Below are positions 12,201 through 23,305 of a stretch of 64,000 nt of DNA, piece after piece (position 1 is the stretch's first letter; the number at the start of each line of letters is the position of its first letter). Position numbers and translations under genes: made by a program. The notes beneath the pieces were generated by a model. It was not told the origin of the DNA. It made no database searches and was given only the letters and a program-made list of their open reading frames with translations. The DNA comes from Morella rubra (taxonomy: Eukaryota > Streptophyta > Magnoliopsida > Fagales > Myricaceae), in contig CM025853.1 in NCBI GenBank assembly GCA_003952965.2, positions 10,735,161 to 10,799,160 of the forward strand, read 5' to 3'.

Positions 12201-13321
12201 TGCATGAGAAATAATTGCATCTGATTTGAGAGGAGTAGCTAGAGAGGTGTAATTCTATCCTGTCGATAGCATCGGATGTGCAATTTTCTTGCAATATTTG
12301 CTAGTCATCGAGCTAAATAATTGCTGAGTTTAGCCTAATATTGATTCTGTTGTGTGCATTAATGTAGTGGCTATTGATGATCTAGAGTTTACATATGAAA
12401 CAGGCTAGTAAGTCTCTGGATGCTGTTATCAGGAAGTATGAGGAGACACTAGGCAATAGGATGCCACTGAGCACTACAGAGAAGAATGTTGTCGGTATCA
12501 TGCATCAATATTTAGAACCCTTCTACAAAACCACAACCAACATATGCACAAGCAAGGTGCCCACAATCGGGCTAGTCCTATTCTTCATGGATCACATCTC
12601 TGAGAAGATTGCTGTCTGCAGAGAATCCCGTCACAGCCCAGACTGGCTAAAGAACGCTGCTGAAGACATGGCTATAAAGGCCAGAAATTACAATACCCAG
12701 GTCTGCAACATATTTACCTATATGACAGCAATTCTTGATCCTCGAATCAAAGGGGAGCTAATTCCTGAGAATCTGAGCTCAGAAAATTATCTTGAGGAAG
12801 CAAGAACCCATTTCATGAGAAATTATTCAACCAGCCATTTTCCATCACTGGCTAGTGGATACAGTGCTCAAGAGATTGAAGATGGAGGGGGCGTCTCTTT
12901 TGCAGAGGAAATTGCTAGAAAGAAAAGAAGGGCAAGCATGAGCCCAGCAACTGATGAACTCACTCAGTATCTATCAGAGCCCCCAGCTCCAATACCAACA
13001 GATGTACTGGAGTGGTGGAAGGTCAATAGCACACGCTACCCACGACTTTCTGTGATGGCTCGAGATTTCTTGACTGTGCAGGCAACTTCTGTAGCACCTG
13101 AAGATTTGTTCTGCAGAAAAGGTGATGAGATAGAGAAGCAAAGATTTTCTATGCCACATGAGAGCGCACAAGCTCTCCTTTGTATCAGGTCATGGACTCA
13201 GAGTGGAATGAAGTTGAAGTTCAAGTCTACCGAAATAGACTACGAGAGGTTGATGGAATTGGCAGTTGCTGCAGCAGCAGATAATAGTAATGCTGGTTCT
13301 GACAAGAAACTAAAATGCTGA
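9207..13321 (+). CDS. Domesticated hAT transposase-like protein with BED zinc finger (DAYSLEEPER-type)
   Basis: Coding exons are 9207-9246, 10294-10494, 10787-11661 and 12404-13321, giving 677 aa. All junctions are GT-AG and phases join cleanly (AGA G|AT GTG; ACT G|GC AAT; CGC AAG|GCT AGT). The protein starts MDWTVSTALKSFRDVEP. A BED zinc finger lies at about residues 47-95 (C67-x2-C70, H86-x4-H91). A transposase-like core follows, with SITLDFWTSY, THDNSQ and the conserved SARWSGNY. The C-terminal hAT dimerisation region at about 575-645 shows RYPRLSVMARDFL and SVAPEDLF. The long, stop-free frame over four exons, and the lack of obvious terminal inverted repeats or target duplication, fit a conserved plant host gene of the hAT superfamily. 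Such proteins are nuclear and bind DNA; the target is unknown. Transposition activity is not expected, but loss of catalysis was not proven here. Confidence 0.88.
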
Positions 13322-14289
13322 CAGAGACAGCATTTTCTCCTCCTTCCAGCGAACGAAGAGAGGGACCTCTAACCGGAAAAAGGAAATACAGAGAGACACC
13401 ACCCAAAGCTTTTAGTCATATCCTGACATGGCTGTTTGTAATTTAACTTCCCATCTCAGAAGAGGGGAATCAGTGTGCAATTGACCTTTCTTCTTTTATT
13501 GTATCTGTAAGGTGAAAATTAGGTATTGATGTACAGTTGAACTGAAAAATTGCTAACAGAGAAGGAAACAGACAGACTACGTGTCTGATTGTTTAAACAC
13601 ACCAGTGATATATATTGAGGCAGCTTCGTCAAATCTTGTGGCCCGCAGTTAGTTTAGGCTGTTGTAATGATTCTATGCGTCTTATGCCTTTAGTAATACT
13701 TGGTGAAGCGTAGGGATCCCATGTGCTTGAAAGCTTCCTGCTTTAGTTGGAAGTAACAGGGAAGGATTCTGAGATCACATTTGTGTAGGAAATGTTGGCC
13801 AGTGGTGAAGCCTTTGGAACCTTGACCCTCTTTCCCTTTGAGGAAGGGCAATACTAGGATTCAGTCTCTCAGACGTGGCCACATATGTGGGAAAGTTCAA
13901 ACCACATGGACCGGGGAAATAATTATGCCTAAAAATTATGGATAGCAGAAAATGAGTAATTCTTTTCGACGTTAATTATCAACTCTAGTGAAATTTTGGG
14001 TATTGATTATACTTGTAAAAAGAGCATGCCCAAATTGCCAGATTGGACAGTTAATTTTCTACTTATTGAAAATACATTATTTGATATTCTAAAAACAATA
14101 TTCTGTTCACTTTATATCAGCTTCCCCTTCCAGGTGTACAAAGACAAATGCATCACTGATCAAAACCCTATGGAAATCAGGGGAAAAAAAATCAGCAACA
14201 AATCAACTTGTGTGATGGCACCGCCACTTTGTTGCTTTGTGTGAGTATAAGCTAAGAAGCTAAAGGCTCAAATGGTGCACGCCGGGCCA
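13322..14289. other. 3' UTR of the hAT-derived gene and intergenic spacer
   Basis: The 3' UTR probably runs to about 13640. The remainder is unique-looking spacer between two convergent genes, with no supported coding region. Confidence 0.45.
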
Positions 14290-14905
14290 TGCCCATTAAA
14301 CTTCCTTTAGGAAAGTGGCCGGAGCAGCTGAACCCTTAAGCCTTTGAGAAAAAAAAAAAAAAAAAATTAAGCCTCCAGTCACTTTCAGGACTAGTTTACC
14401 ATCTCCTTGACTTCCTCGATCTCCAAATAATTGCTGATGGGCTTGGGCAGATCTAGAATGGAATTTTCGTTGGAGGAAGACCCAGAACACTGCGATTCAT
14501 TTACAGTCTTGGACAGTTAAAAAAGGGCTTGTTTTCAACATTTTCAAAACTAATAATGAGTAAATTTAATTATTTAAACATTTTTAAACCAAATCTGATA
14601 TGTCTATGCAAATCTAAGGAGCAAAATAAAATAAGTAATGCATGTTAAATTACGATATATCTTAAAAGTTTAAGTTAATAAGAACAGATAAATTTAATTA
14701 TTTAATTTAAAATTTCTAGTAAGGTGCAATAATCGTGCCCAAATAAACATTTTACAACCATCAAATTCCTTGCTCTTTGTATGTCTGTTGAGTCCCATAT
14801 GGAACATATATCTAAGTAATATATGAAATTTGTTTGATGCTGAATATTACTCATTTACAAAGACTTTTTTCTTTGGGAAAAGTCCGTGAGACAGCACTTT
14901 CTTGC
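14290..14905 (-). pseudogene. Tandem-duplicated 3' end of the USP-like gene, with a dead copy of its last exon
   Basis: This is a degenerate direct repeat of about 15050-15515. On the reverse strand, 14489 to 14396 is a 94 nt block after a CAG acceptor, exactly the length of the functional last exon (15227-15134) and closing with TAA at the same place. It reads VLGLPPTKIPF, stop, ICPSPSAIIWRSRKSRRW, against VPDDPPPKIPYRICPSPSAI and so on in the functional exon: the TAC CGG pair has become TTC TAG. Intron sequence (atgtctatgcaaa) and a trace of the end of exon 3 (gaaaagtcc near 14880) are also repeated. If spliced in, it would give a protein ending early. A poly-A/T tract at 14349-14366 interrupts the 3' UTR part. 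Confidence 0.8.
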
Positions 14906-15133
14906 TGATTTTTTTTGCATCTCGCTAGAAAGCACAGATCAAGTGAAGCATGGGTGAATTATCTCTCAGATATGACAAAAATCTTGCTGTCATATGTGAC
15001 AGATAAGTAGTTTCATTCGGAGAAGTCGACAGCAGCTATTTGCTGGCATTAATTTCCCTTTGGAAAGCGGCTGAATCGGCTGAACGCTTAGCCTTCGGAG
15101 ATAAATTTGAGCCTCAGTCATTCTTCCAGGACT

Positions 15134-17349
15134 TTACCTTCTTCTCGACTTCCTCGATCTCCAAATAATTGCTGAAGGACTTGGGCATATCCGGTATGGG
15201 ATTTTAGGTGGAGGATCATCAGGGACACTGCAATACACAAGAATTGAAGGCTTAATCACAGACATTTCCTACACTAAATCTAACATGTCTATGCAAACCC
15301 AAAGAGAATGCAAAGGAAAACACTTGAAAGCAAATGTATCGAGGCTAGCGCTCCCTCCTGCATGGAATTTATAAAGGATATGTAGAAATATGATTGATAT
15401 TTGGTTGAATTGAATCCCAGTAGAAAACACAAATCCTGGTCCTAGTTGACACCTCCAATAGAAAAGAGCTGGGAATCTTACCGTAAACTGGCAATCTCGA
15501 TCTGCGAAAAGTCCATGTTAGTTGAACTGTATAGTTCTGGTACTGCATTGGTCTTCGCCCTCAACGGTGATGGAGCTGGTTGTTTTATAGCGAGCACTCT
15601 GCAATTTAATTTGCTTGCAATATCGTCGTGGGCCCTTGCCAATCTATACCACACGAATGAAAGCCACTGGTTTGAGTTAAACTATTCCTTCTATGTAAAC
15701 GATTATAGTACAGAAGTTCACAAAAATCAAAGCTTCTGCAACATACATTACAATATGCATATATCCTGTTCCTGCTGCCTGATGCAACTAAAGATTTAAG
15801 AACCCAATGACAATTTGATATTCCTGATCTGAGTTTTTTTTTTTTTCAGTAAATGCATTTGTTTCCCTTTCTGGAATGTGGACAGGTCATGTTTCTTTGT
15901 TAGACGTAGGATTGAAGCTCCCTCCATGGAGTCGATCGCCTGGGACAACTCCAACCGTCAAGAACATGCTTTTCAAGTTGTTGTCGAGGTTTGAATTTCC
16001 TGACGTACCTAATACTTGTAAGTGTGGGACCGTTCACGTATGACGTACGTTATAGTATGAGTACACTCAAGGCTGTGGGTTCTTCTCAGCCAAGTGCATC
16101 GAAGATTATGCCACCAGGCAATCAATTAAGTCGAAAAGCCTGCCCAGAAAAAAAAGTAAGTCGAAAAGCCTAACCTAACTCGAGAGATATACTCGGGCCA
16201 AAAGCTCTCATCTAAAATGCCTCAAAAGTCAAAACAAAATCAAACATAATCTATCTAGTATGTATTACCACCGATATTCAATCTGATTCCATAGACTCAC
16301 CCAATCATATTGCTCTTCTTTCTTTTCTTTTTTTTGGTCATTTAATTGGTCAATCCCTAAGTGGTGCCCAATAGCTCTTAGCTCCAATGCTTTTCATAAA
16401 CGCTCCACGTGCGTTGCTGAGGTATTTAGTGACAGTCTCTGAAGTTTCTGCTCACAGAGGGTAAACCATGGCGGTCTCAGCTGTCAGGGCAGGTGGGTTC
16501 ACAATGTCCATAGTGGCTTTCTACAATTGGGCTCTATGACTTGGACTCTGAACAGGCCCTTAAGGGACGCTTTTTAAAATGGCAAGTAAGGTGAAAGCTA
16601 CCTAATCCCATAGGCCAGTTGACCATTTATTGCAGGACCTTCCAGGAAAAGCTCACCGGATGAATTTCTAAAGGCTCGAATTGATGGTTTTAGTTTAGCC
16701 ATCTGTAGCAAGTAGTTCGTCATTTCGAGCATTAATTTTGAAGAGGAAGAGGACCCATGTACTTATGGCTAATCAACATCAAAACTATTCCTTGATTTCT
16801 ACTAATTATGAAGAGGCATTTACTGCAGAAAGAAGTGGAAAGTCTGATGTCAATCTTACTTGTAAAGAAAGCTTTTGTCATGGAGTCCAACCACAAGCGC
16901 TGAAGCTCCAATCTCTCGCACTACGGCTGATATCTTCCCACCCTCTTGGTCACCTTCCGTCACTAGAATCTCAATATTTGTCTGCAACCCAACCTACGAT
17001 TGTCGCATCGATGATCAGATATCAATTTGAACACGAACCGGATGAGCAGGAGCATTAATTTGAGCGACACCAAGCATAAACAAGAAGCAGGAAAATCGTA
17101 CTTTGTTTGGGTATTGACCAATAAGCTTACATTGGAGTTGTTGCAGATGTCCTTGAAAGAGAGGGCCAGTTGGAAGCCTTCTAGGCGGAGAACCCGAGAT
17201 TTCTTCTTACTTCTGGATCTTGTGGGGGGGAAGACATGGAGGAGAGTTATCAAGTCTCCGTTGCGAATGAAGTTGTGGAGAGCCCACTGGAAGGCTGCTC
17301 TTGCTACATCTACGTCCTCCACTAGCACCACTATTTTCCTTATATCCAT
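15134..17349 (-). CDS. Universal stress protein (USP)-like, adenine nucleotide alpha-hydrolase fold
   Basis: Reverse-strand exons are 17349-17131, 16981-16860, 15643-15482 and 15227-15134, giving 198 aa. Junctions: AAT|GTAAGC, CAA|GTAAGA, ACG|GTAAGA, with acceptors TTGCAG, GTATAG and TTGCAG. The N-terminus MDIRKIVVLVEDVDVARAAF begins a USP domain (beta1 plus alpha1), followed by GDLITLLHVFPP. The middle has IEILVTEGDQEGGKI and SALVVGLHDKSFLYKLA. The domain ends with NCRVLAIKQP at about residue 135. A C-terminal extension of about 60 residues carries MDFSQIEIASLR and a basic tail ICPSPSAIIWRSRKSRRR. Plant single-domain USPs are soluble and bind or sense adenine nucleotides; the specific role here is unknown. 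The first exon has a CT-rich leader above it. Intron 2 is 1.2 kb. Confidence 0.87.
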
Positions 17350-18690
17350 CCCCCTGCCTCACCCCTCTCTCTCTCTCTCTCTCGCTCGCTCTAGCCTTTT
17401 TATGATGATATGGGTTTGTCAAGCCCCGTCTTACTTGTGAGTTCTCTCTCTCTCGAGTTCACAAATAACGGGCTATTGTCAAGTCTTTATATCAAGGTAG
17501 ATTGATTGGGAGTTTGAGTTTCTCTCTGTCTCTCTCCCAACTCAAAACTCCTCTAAAATACACTTTCTTTTGTGATCCAAATAATGTTGGGCTGGTACAT
17601 AGAGTACATATCTGATATCACTGAAGGGTAATGAGAATTTTACTCGGAGGACAAAAGGGCAATAGGCATCTCTGACCAAATAGAGCAAAGTGGTGCGCAC
17701 GTTTTATTAGAAGTTGTGGTGGAGTAGAAATGGCCGATTGTCTTTCTTATTCAAATCAAATTACTACAAAGAAAGAGAAGCTCCTTGAACATCATGTTGA
17801 CTCATCTCAACCGTTGATGCAGGGTACTCGTATTCTGCATCTTGACTCTCCCGATGAATGCCAGATGTCAAGCTAAATGGGACCGGAATCCAGACTGCCT
17901 CCTAATTAGAACGTCCGATCGGATGTTTTGTTATCCCAAAAGAACGTCTGTAAGCACGCTGGCTGACGGAGTCTAACGAACCACTTCACTTGCCCACCAA
18001 AAACAGAGAAGGAAATGGAAACGACGCGGACGGCAGATAAGAGTTTTTAAGATATTAATAAAACGGTAGCCGTGCATGAATGGCTGTCCCAGTCCTGTCG
18101 TTTGGGGTGTTCTCTATACATGCTTTTGTTTAGTGTGGCAATGACGAGGGCATAATGGCGGTGTCGTCAGAAAGAGGTATCCTTTCTTTTGTTTGCTTCT
18201 GATTCTTCTTCTTGTCGATTCTCTCGGTCATCGGTCTTCCGTCTCAATCCGTGCACTAACTTTGCTCAATATAATGATCATAAAAAATCCATGCACTAAC
18301 TTTGAATGACAGTTCCCTCGTAAAATACTTAAAATTATATCACTTATGTTAAAATTCAAATCCAACTATCCTCTTCACTTAACAATCCGGACAGAGATAA
18401 AAATATAAACAAATAAACATAAATTCCATGGATCACTTTGGCATTTGGCGTTAGTTACGTCGTTTTTTTAAGAATCTTCACCGTTTAGCTCATCTAACTA
18501 TCGTTATTTACAACTACGAAATTCATCACATTTACTTCCAAACTATGAAAATGCAGCTGATGGTGCCCAAAATGATCTGCCCAACTGATGAGCGATGAAC
18601 CGGCACCAAGCCTACCTCCAAACGCTGAGGGGGTGATTTTGAAAGAAAAATTCCCTGACATACAGAAGCTCGCTTTCGACGGATGGCATG
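17350..18690. promoter_or_regulatory. Upstream region of the USP-like gene with CT/GA microsatellite
   Basis: A (CT)n tract at about 17365-17383 lies directly before the USP start and would be (GA)n in its transcript leader. The rest is unique-looking spacer. ATGGCGGTGTCGTCAGAAAG at about 18154 looks like a start codon context, but no continuing coding frame could be found, so it is not called as a gene. Confidence 0.35.
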
Positions 18691-19030
18691 GGACATTGCT
18701 TAGCAGGTTGGGGCCCTAAATCAGCTTAAATTAGGCCTAAATCCGGTTTGGCCCAGATCTATATCTGCAGAAAATTTAAAAAAAAGCCTATTAAATAGAT
18801 TAAAACATGCCCAAATTCGTCTTGGCCCAAATTTGAATCTGATCCGATATCCTGTTCGAATTCGAATCCATCGATTCAGTCGGATATTAGCTATTCGGAT
18901 TCAAAATCCGATATCCGAAATTTTTAGATTCGGATATGGGCTTTTCGAATCCGAAAAATTTCGGTGCAAAAGATATTTTAAGTGATTTTCTTCTTTTGCT
19001 TTTGTTTTTTGGCCCCCTAAATTATTATTT
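18690..19030. repeat. Repeat-like block rich in TTCGGAT/ATCCGA motifs
   Basis: The stretch 18840-18970 repeats short phrases on both strands (GATCCGATATCC, ATTCGGATATTAG, ATCCGATATCCGAAA, GATTCGGATATGGGC, TTCGAATCCGAAAA). Such blocks occur in non-autonomous plant transposons, but no clear ends or target duplication were found. Confidence 0.4.
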
Positions 19031-21488
19031 TTTTTTTATATATAAATAACCCCAATAAGGTTGAACATTCGTGACTTGGTTAATCTTAAATGCCAATATC
19101 TCCAACTCACGAGGCTTAAACAGCTCTATTGTTATTATTATAAACCTCAATTTCGATTATGATGTGTTTTCTTCACATTCTAACCTCAAGTCGATTCTAT
19201 TCTAACTAATTACGTGCAGGTAGCAAGAACAATGAGCAAACTTCAAATAAGATAAAATGCTATATATGGAATAATAGGAAATTGTTATGCACAATATTAT
19301 ATCCTAGAACTAAAGTTGGATCGTATAAATTTGAGAGTTGCAATCATTTGACATAACATATCATGTGTACCCCATTGAATGTCATCCATAAATGTTATGA
19401 TAGGTCTGGAGCAAATAAATTCACGAGGTGTACAAGACAGATGATGTTGTTCGAGTATGAGTTCAATGTTTTGTCCCTAATTAACATCTATTCGATATTC
19501 ACTACAATGTTTATATATGAACCAGAAGATCAAGACAAACCTAAGATGTTCTGGTTATTCAAAATACACTATAATATCATAATTCCTGCATAGAATCCCA
19601 TCTGTTTCCATTTATTCCAATTAATTAGTACTTCTCAAACTCAACTCGATAGCTTGAATCCTTTGTGGAATGTCATAAGCATAAATAGGGAGACGATATT
19701 CATCTCATGCATATATGGCGTCTATAAAAAAAAAAATTGTGAAAAATAAAGGCACCCTCATGGTAACTCTTCATTAGCGAGTTGCGACCGTTAACTCTGT
19801 AACGGCTATTTGCACTAATAGTATTGAGTTTACAAGTATGTAACGACCAGCGGTTAGGACTATTGAACTTCTCCTCATCAAGGGCATAGTAACTATATAT
19901 AGCCCTATTGTGTGAGTGGAGAGTATGTGTGTGGAATTCACAATATAATTCTTGGTAAATATCTCTCAATATGTGTCTTCTCTGTGAGTAGAGGCTCTTA
20001 GACTATTATAGAATTTGTAGGCGACACTCTTGTAGTGTGCTCCACCTTCGGGGTTAAAGCGATAGAGAATTTCGAATTAAGACATGTGGAACAACGCGAT
20101 CATACATATTTTGGTAGAAGCTAGGATACCAAAAATCCACCTGTTATGCATATTATTTTATGAAAAAATTTTTGAAGTGTTTAAAATAAATATTTCTAAC
20201 AAAACCTTTTTAAAAATAATAAAGAAAACTCTCCAATTTATATTATTCCAAAAGTGTTGACTTTAACGTGACTAGTGTTGCGAGAAGAGAAGGTCATATC
20301 TCTTCAACCATCAAAAAGGGAAGTGATATATATTTTTTTTTTTAGTAACGAGAGAAATCTAAACATCCATTCATGTGTACCATATTCTAATTGACCTAAT
20401 ATCTACACGAGTTATGTTTAATGCCACTACAAACCCCGAAGAGATTGATCAGCTCACAATCCACTTCACAAGCTTTTAAACCATAACTATATATATATAT
20501 ATACCAACCAACAACAATCAAATAGAAATTACATTATGCAAAATTACTCAAATTAACAGGCATAAATAAATACATTTTTTACCGATTAGCTTTAGAAGGT
20601 TTGATTGTTTGCATTCTAAAACTATCAGGTTTACAGCTTCCAACAATAAATGTTAGACACTTTATACCCATCAAAATATTTTCATCAAATTAAAATGACA
20701 TTACACAATTTTTATATAAAGAAAAAAAAAAATCCCTTAGTCCAATATAAACATATGCCAGAGTGAGCACAGAGTGCTCTATCATTATTTCGAGTGTAAA
20801 AAAAAAATCTTACATGCCATGCACGTGGGCCAATTCTTGTCTAATTTAATGAAACAAGTTGAAGTGCTTAAAGTGTAACAATATTACGATGCAAAGTGCC
20901 AAATTCTTTATAATTGATGGAAGCAAGGACGAACCCAAGATTAGGGACATAGGAGGACAAACTTCGTTACAATGTAATTTAGTGGGTGTAATGTGATAAA
21001 AATAATAGATTAGGAAATAAAATATCAAGATCCCTATAGTTGGAGGGTATAAAGTGTATTTATCCCTTTTTTTTTGTAAATTAAAATCAATGTGAGCATA
21101 TTTGTCTTTTAACGTAAGAAGAATGTCACATTTTATTAAACATAACGGCTCTAGTGGATTGGGGAATAGAATCAGAATGAGAAATATACTTTAGAGGATA
21201 AGTTGTAACAAGTTAAAATTTGTAGGGTATTAATGAATAGGATGGTTTGAGGGGCTAAATTGTAATTTATTTATTTATTTGTTTATTTTAAAGGGGATTT
21301 GCTTTAATGTTCCGGAGATAGTGACTGTGTGTATCAGTGACTCTTTTGAAATCAACGGATGGCCCACAAAAATGGGCTGTCTAAGCTGTTGGTGAGTATT
21401 TGCGACCATTAAAATAGAGACATTCATTAGCATGTGGATTGGCTTTCTACCTCTCTTATCCACGAAATCTCTTCACTGAATAATAAGA
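19031..21488. other. Intergenic spacer with repeat debris
   Basis: An LTR-like stretch at about 19735-20150 has a TATA-like ctatatatagccc near 19892 and a downstream block resembling an R-U5 region; no ends were found. About 20935-21075 ends in aaagtgtatttatccct, matching the right end of the MITE family seen at 32862-33138. About 21195-21270 resembles the foldback family at 2913-5801. No gene is supported. Confidence 0.4.
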
Positions 21489-21584
21489 GAGAAAAGACTT
21501 GTACACCAACAAATTTACAAGCCATTCTATTAGGGAAGAGAGAGAGGCTTTGTCTCTAGGAGAGGAGAAATCCTTCAAGGAGGA

Positions 21585-22938
21585 ATGTTACGGAGTCCTA
21601 AATTCTTGCAATACCCCTCTCGGTTCCTGCACCCTCCAGTACAACCGTCGTCTCCTCCACAGGTTCAGAATATACCCAGTTATCCATCTTATCCCATCAA
21701 CAAACAATGCTGCAAATTCTCACGGAGAGAGCTTGCGGTTTGCAGCACTTCTTTGTTGCTTCTTTTGGGCTCTCAAAATCTAGAGCCAATTTCCCAGTAC
21801 AAGGCACTGGCCGAAGAGGAAATGGCAGACAGCAACATAGACGGAGGACAAGAAGAGAACTCGAATTCCTCTCCCAACTGCACCAACATAAACCCAACAA
21901 AGAAAGCATTCCTTGATGTATCCATTGATGGAGCACCTGCTGGTCGCATTGTCATCGGGCTATATGGAGACACTGCCCCGGCTGGAGCTGCTAGATTCGG
22001 TAATCTTGTGAGTGGAGCTGCTGGTATAAGCTACAGAAGAAAAGAATTCATTAAAATCATGCCGAATTATGTCCAACATGGTGGGGTGAGATCCTACGGC
22101 GTGGATGTTGAGCTTGCAAAGGAGGCCGGGAGCAATTTGGCAGGACAAATTCTGGTTGATGAGTGGCAGACACTCAATGAGAAGTGTCCGGGGACTAAGA
22201 ACAAGGCAGGAACTGTGAGCATCATTGTGAGGGATCCTTCAAAACCGCCTCCAAAGTTGAAGTTGGTGGCAAGGAAAGGGAAGCTGGAGATTGACCAAGA
22301 AGAGGTTGGAACAGACCCGAATGGAACAGAGTTTGTGATTGCCACCAAGGATTCTCCGGAGTTGGATGCCTCTGCCCTAGTTGTCGGAAGAGTTTTGGAA
22401 GGAATGGAGGTTGTGGAGAGGATAGGACAAGTGAAGACTGTCAATGAGAATACCAGTTCTCCATATTTCAGGTGACATTCTGTTTCTGAGATTTTCTTGT
22501 TTATCCTGAATGCATTTTATCAGTTCTTTAGCACTTTGAAGTACCCACTTCTAGAATTGAGACAATTCAAACTTAGGTCTCCAACAAGGTTAATTACAGT
22601 TGTTGGGTTTTTTAACAATTATTGGGAAAATATAAGCTAACACGACAGCAATAGAGAGGACCTTGTAATTCGAAGCTTTTGTGGTATCCAAAAAACCTTC
22701 TAATTTTTCAAATTCTGCTCTTAAGGAGTAAGCACTCTTCCCGTTAACAATTGCTAATCATGTGTGTGTGTGCGCATATGTACTTTCTGAGCCAAAAGTA
22801 AATATCTTAACCATCAACTTCTGGCTGTTGAACAGGGTGGCCAAGCTGATAGGCGACAAGAGGGCAATTGTGGCTGAAAGAGGCTTCAACCGCCCTTACT
22901 CCAAGGTGGTCGTCACGAACTGCGGCCTAATGGATTAG
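21585..22938 (+). CDS. CYP26-2: Peptidyl-prolyl cis-trans isomerase-like, chloroplast thylakoid lumen (CYP26-2-like)
   Basis: Two exons, 21585-22471 and 22836-22938, join in phase (TTC AG|G GTG GCC) to give 329 aa. Residues 1 to about 75 are a bipartite plastid/thylakoid targeting region: a basic Pro/Ser-rich start, then a twin-arginine signal (FSRRELAVCSTSLLLLLGSQ) that points to Tat import into the lumen. The cyclophilin-type domain starts at about residue 105 (KKAFLDVSIDGAPAGRIVIG), includes IGLYGDTAPAGAARFGNLVS, and ends VVVTNCGLMD. The region aligned to the usual FMCQGGDF active-site strand reads NYVQHGGVRSYG, so catalysis may be weak or absent. The family is described as lumenal immunophilins; the substrate is unknown. 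The gene converges with the C3HC gene downstream. The first ATG was chosen because it precedes the complete targeting sequence. Confidence 0.9.
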
Positions 22939-23305
22939 CTTTGATTGCTGTTTCCATTGAACCGTTTCTGTTTACTCAGTTTTTGCTTGACGACAGAACA
23001 TTTCCATGTAAACAGTACGAGTCAAGGTCACCTAAAAAAGCCTCAATTCACACGTCTGGATATAGCAAACAAGGTAAAAGGTTCAGCTCCGACTCTCAGG
23101 CAATAGTTTGGTGGTAAACTACATTGGATCAGGCCTATTCAGCTGTAAATACAACATTTCCAGGGGTCTTCATAATGGATCGCATACCACGAGAAATGCA
23201 CCATCTCAACCTCTTAACAATTCTACCGAATCAAAATGGTAGAAACCAAATATCACACAATGTCGACAAACCATTGATGCTCAGCGAAATCAGTTCTGCT
23301 AATGC
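22939..23305. terminator. Shared 3' flank of two convergent genes
   Basis: Only 367 bp separate the stop codons of the cyclophilin (+) and C3HC (-) genes, so both 3' UTRs and polyadenylation regions must lie here or overlap. No canonical AATAAA was seen in the cyclophilin direction. Confidence 0.5.

Noticed and set aside
17027..17440. Open frame of 137 codons on the + strand
   Set aside because: It lies antisense over exon 1 and the CT-rich leader of the USP-like gene; the reverse strand carries the clear USP domain.
18154..18250. ATGGCGGTGTCGTCAGAAAG as the start of a new gene
   Set aside because: The frame stops quickly, and no downstream exon could be linked to it.
21499..21783. Overlapping + frame above the cyclophilin start
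   Set aside because: It overlaps the targeting peptide in another frame; the 21585 frame leads into the twin-arginine signal and cyclophilin domain.
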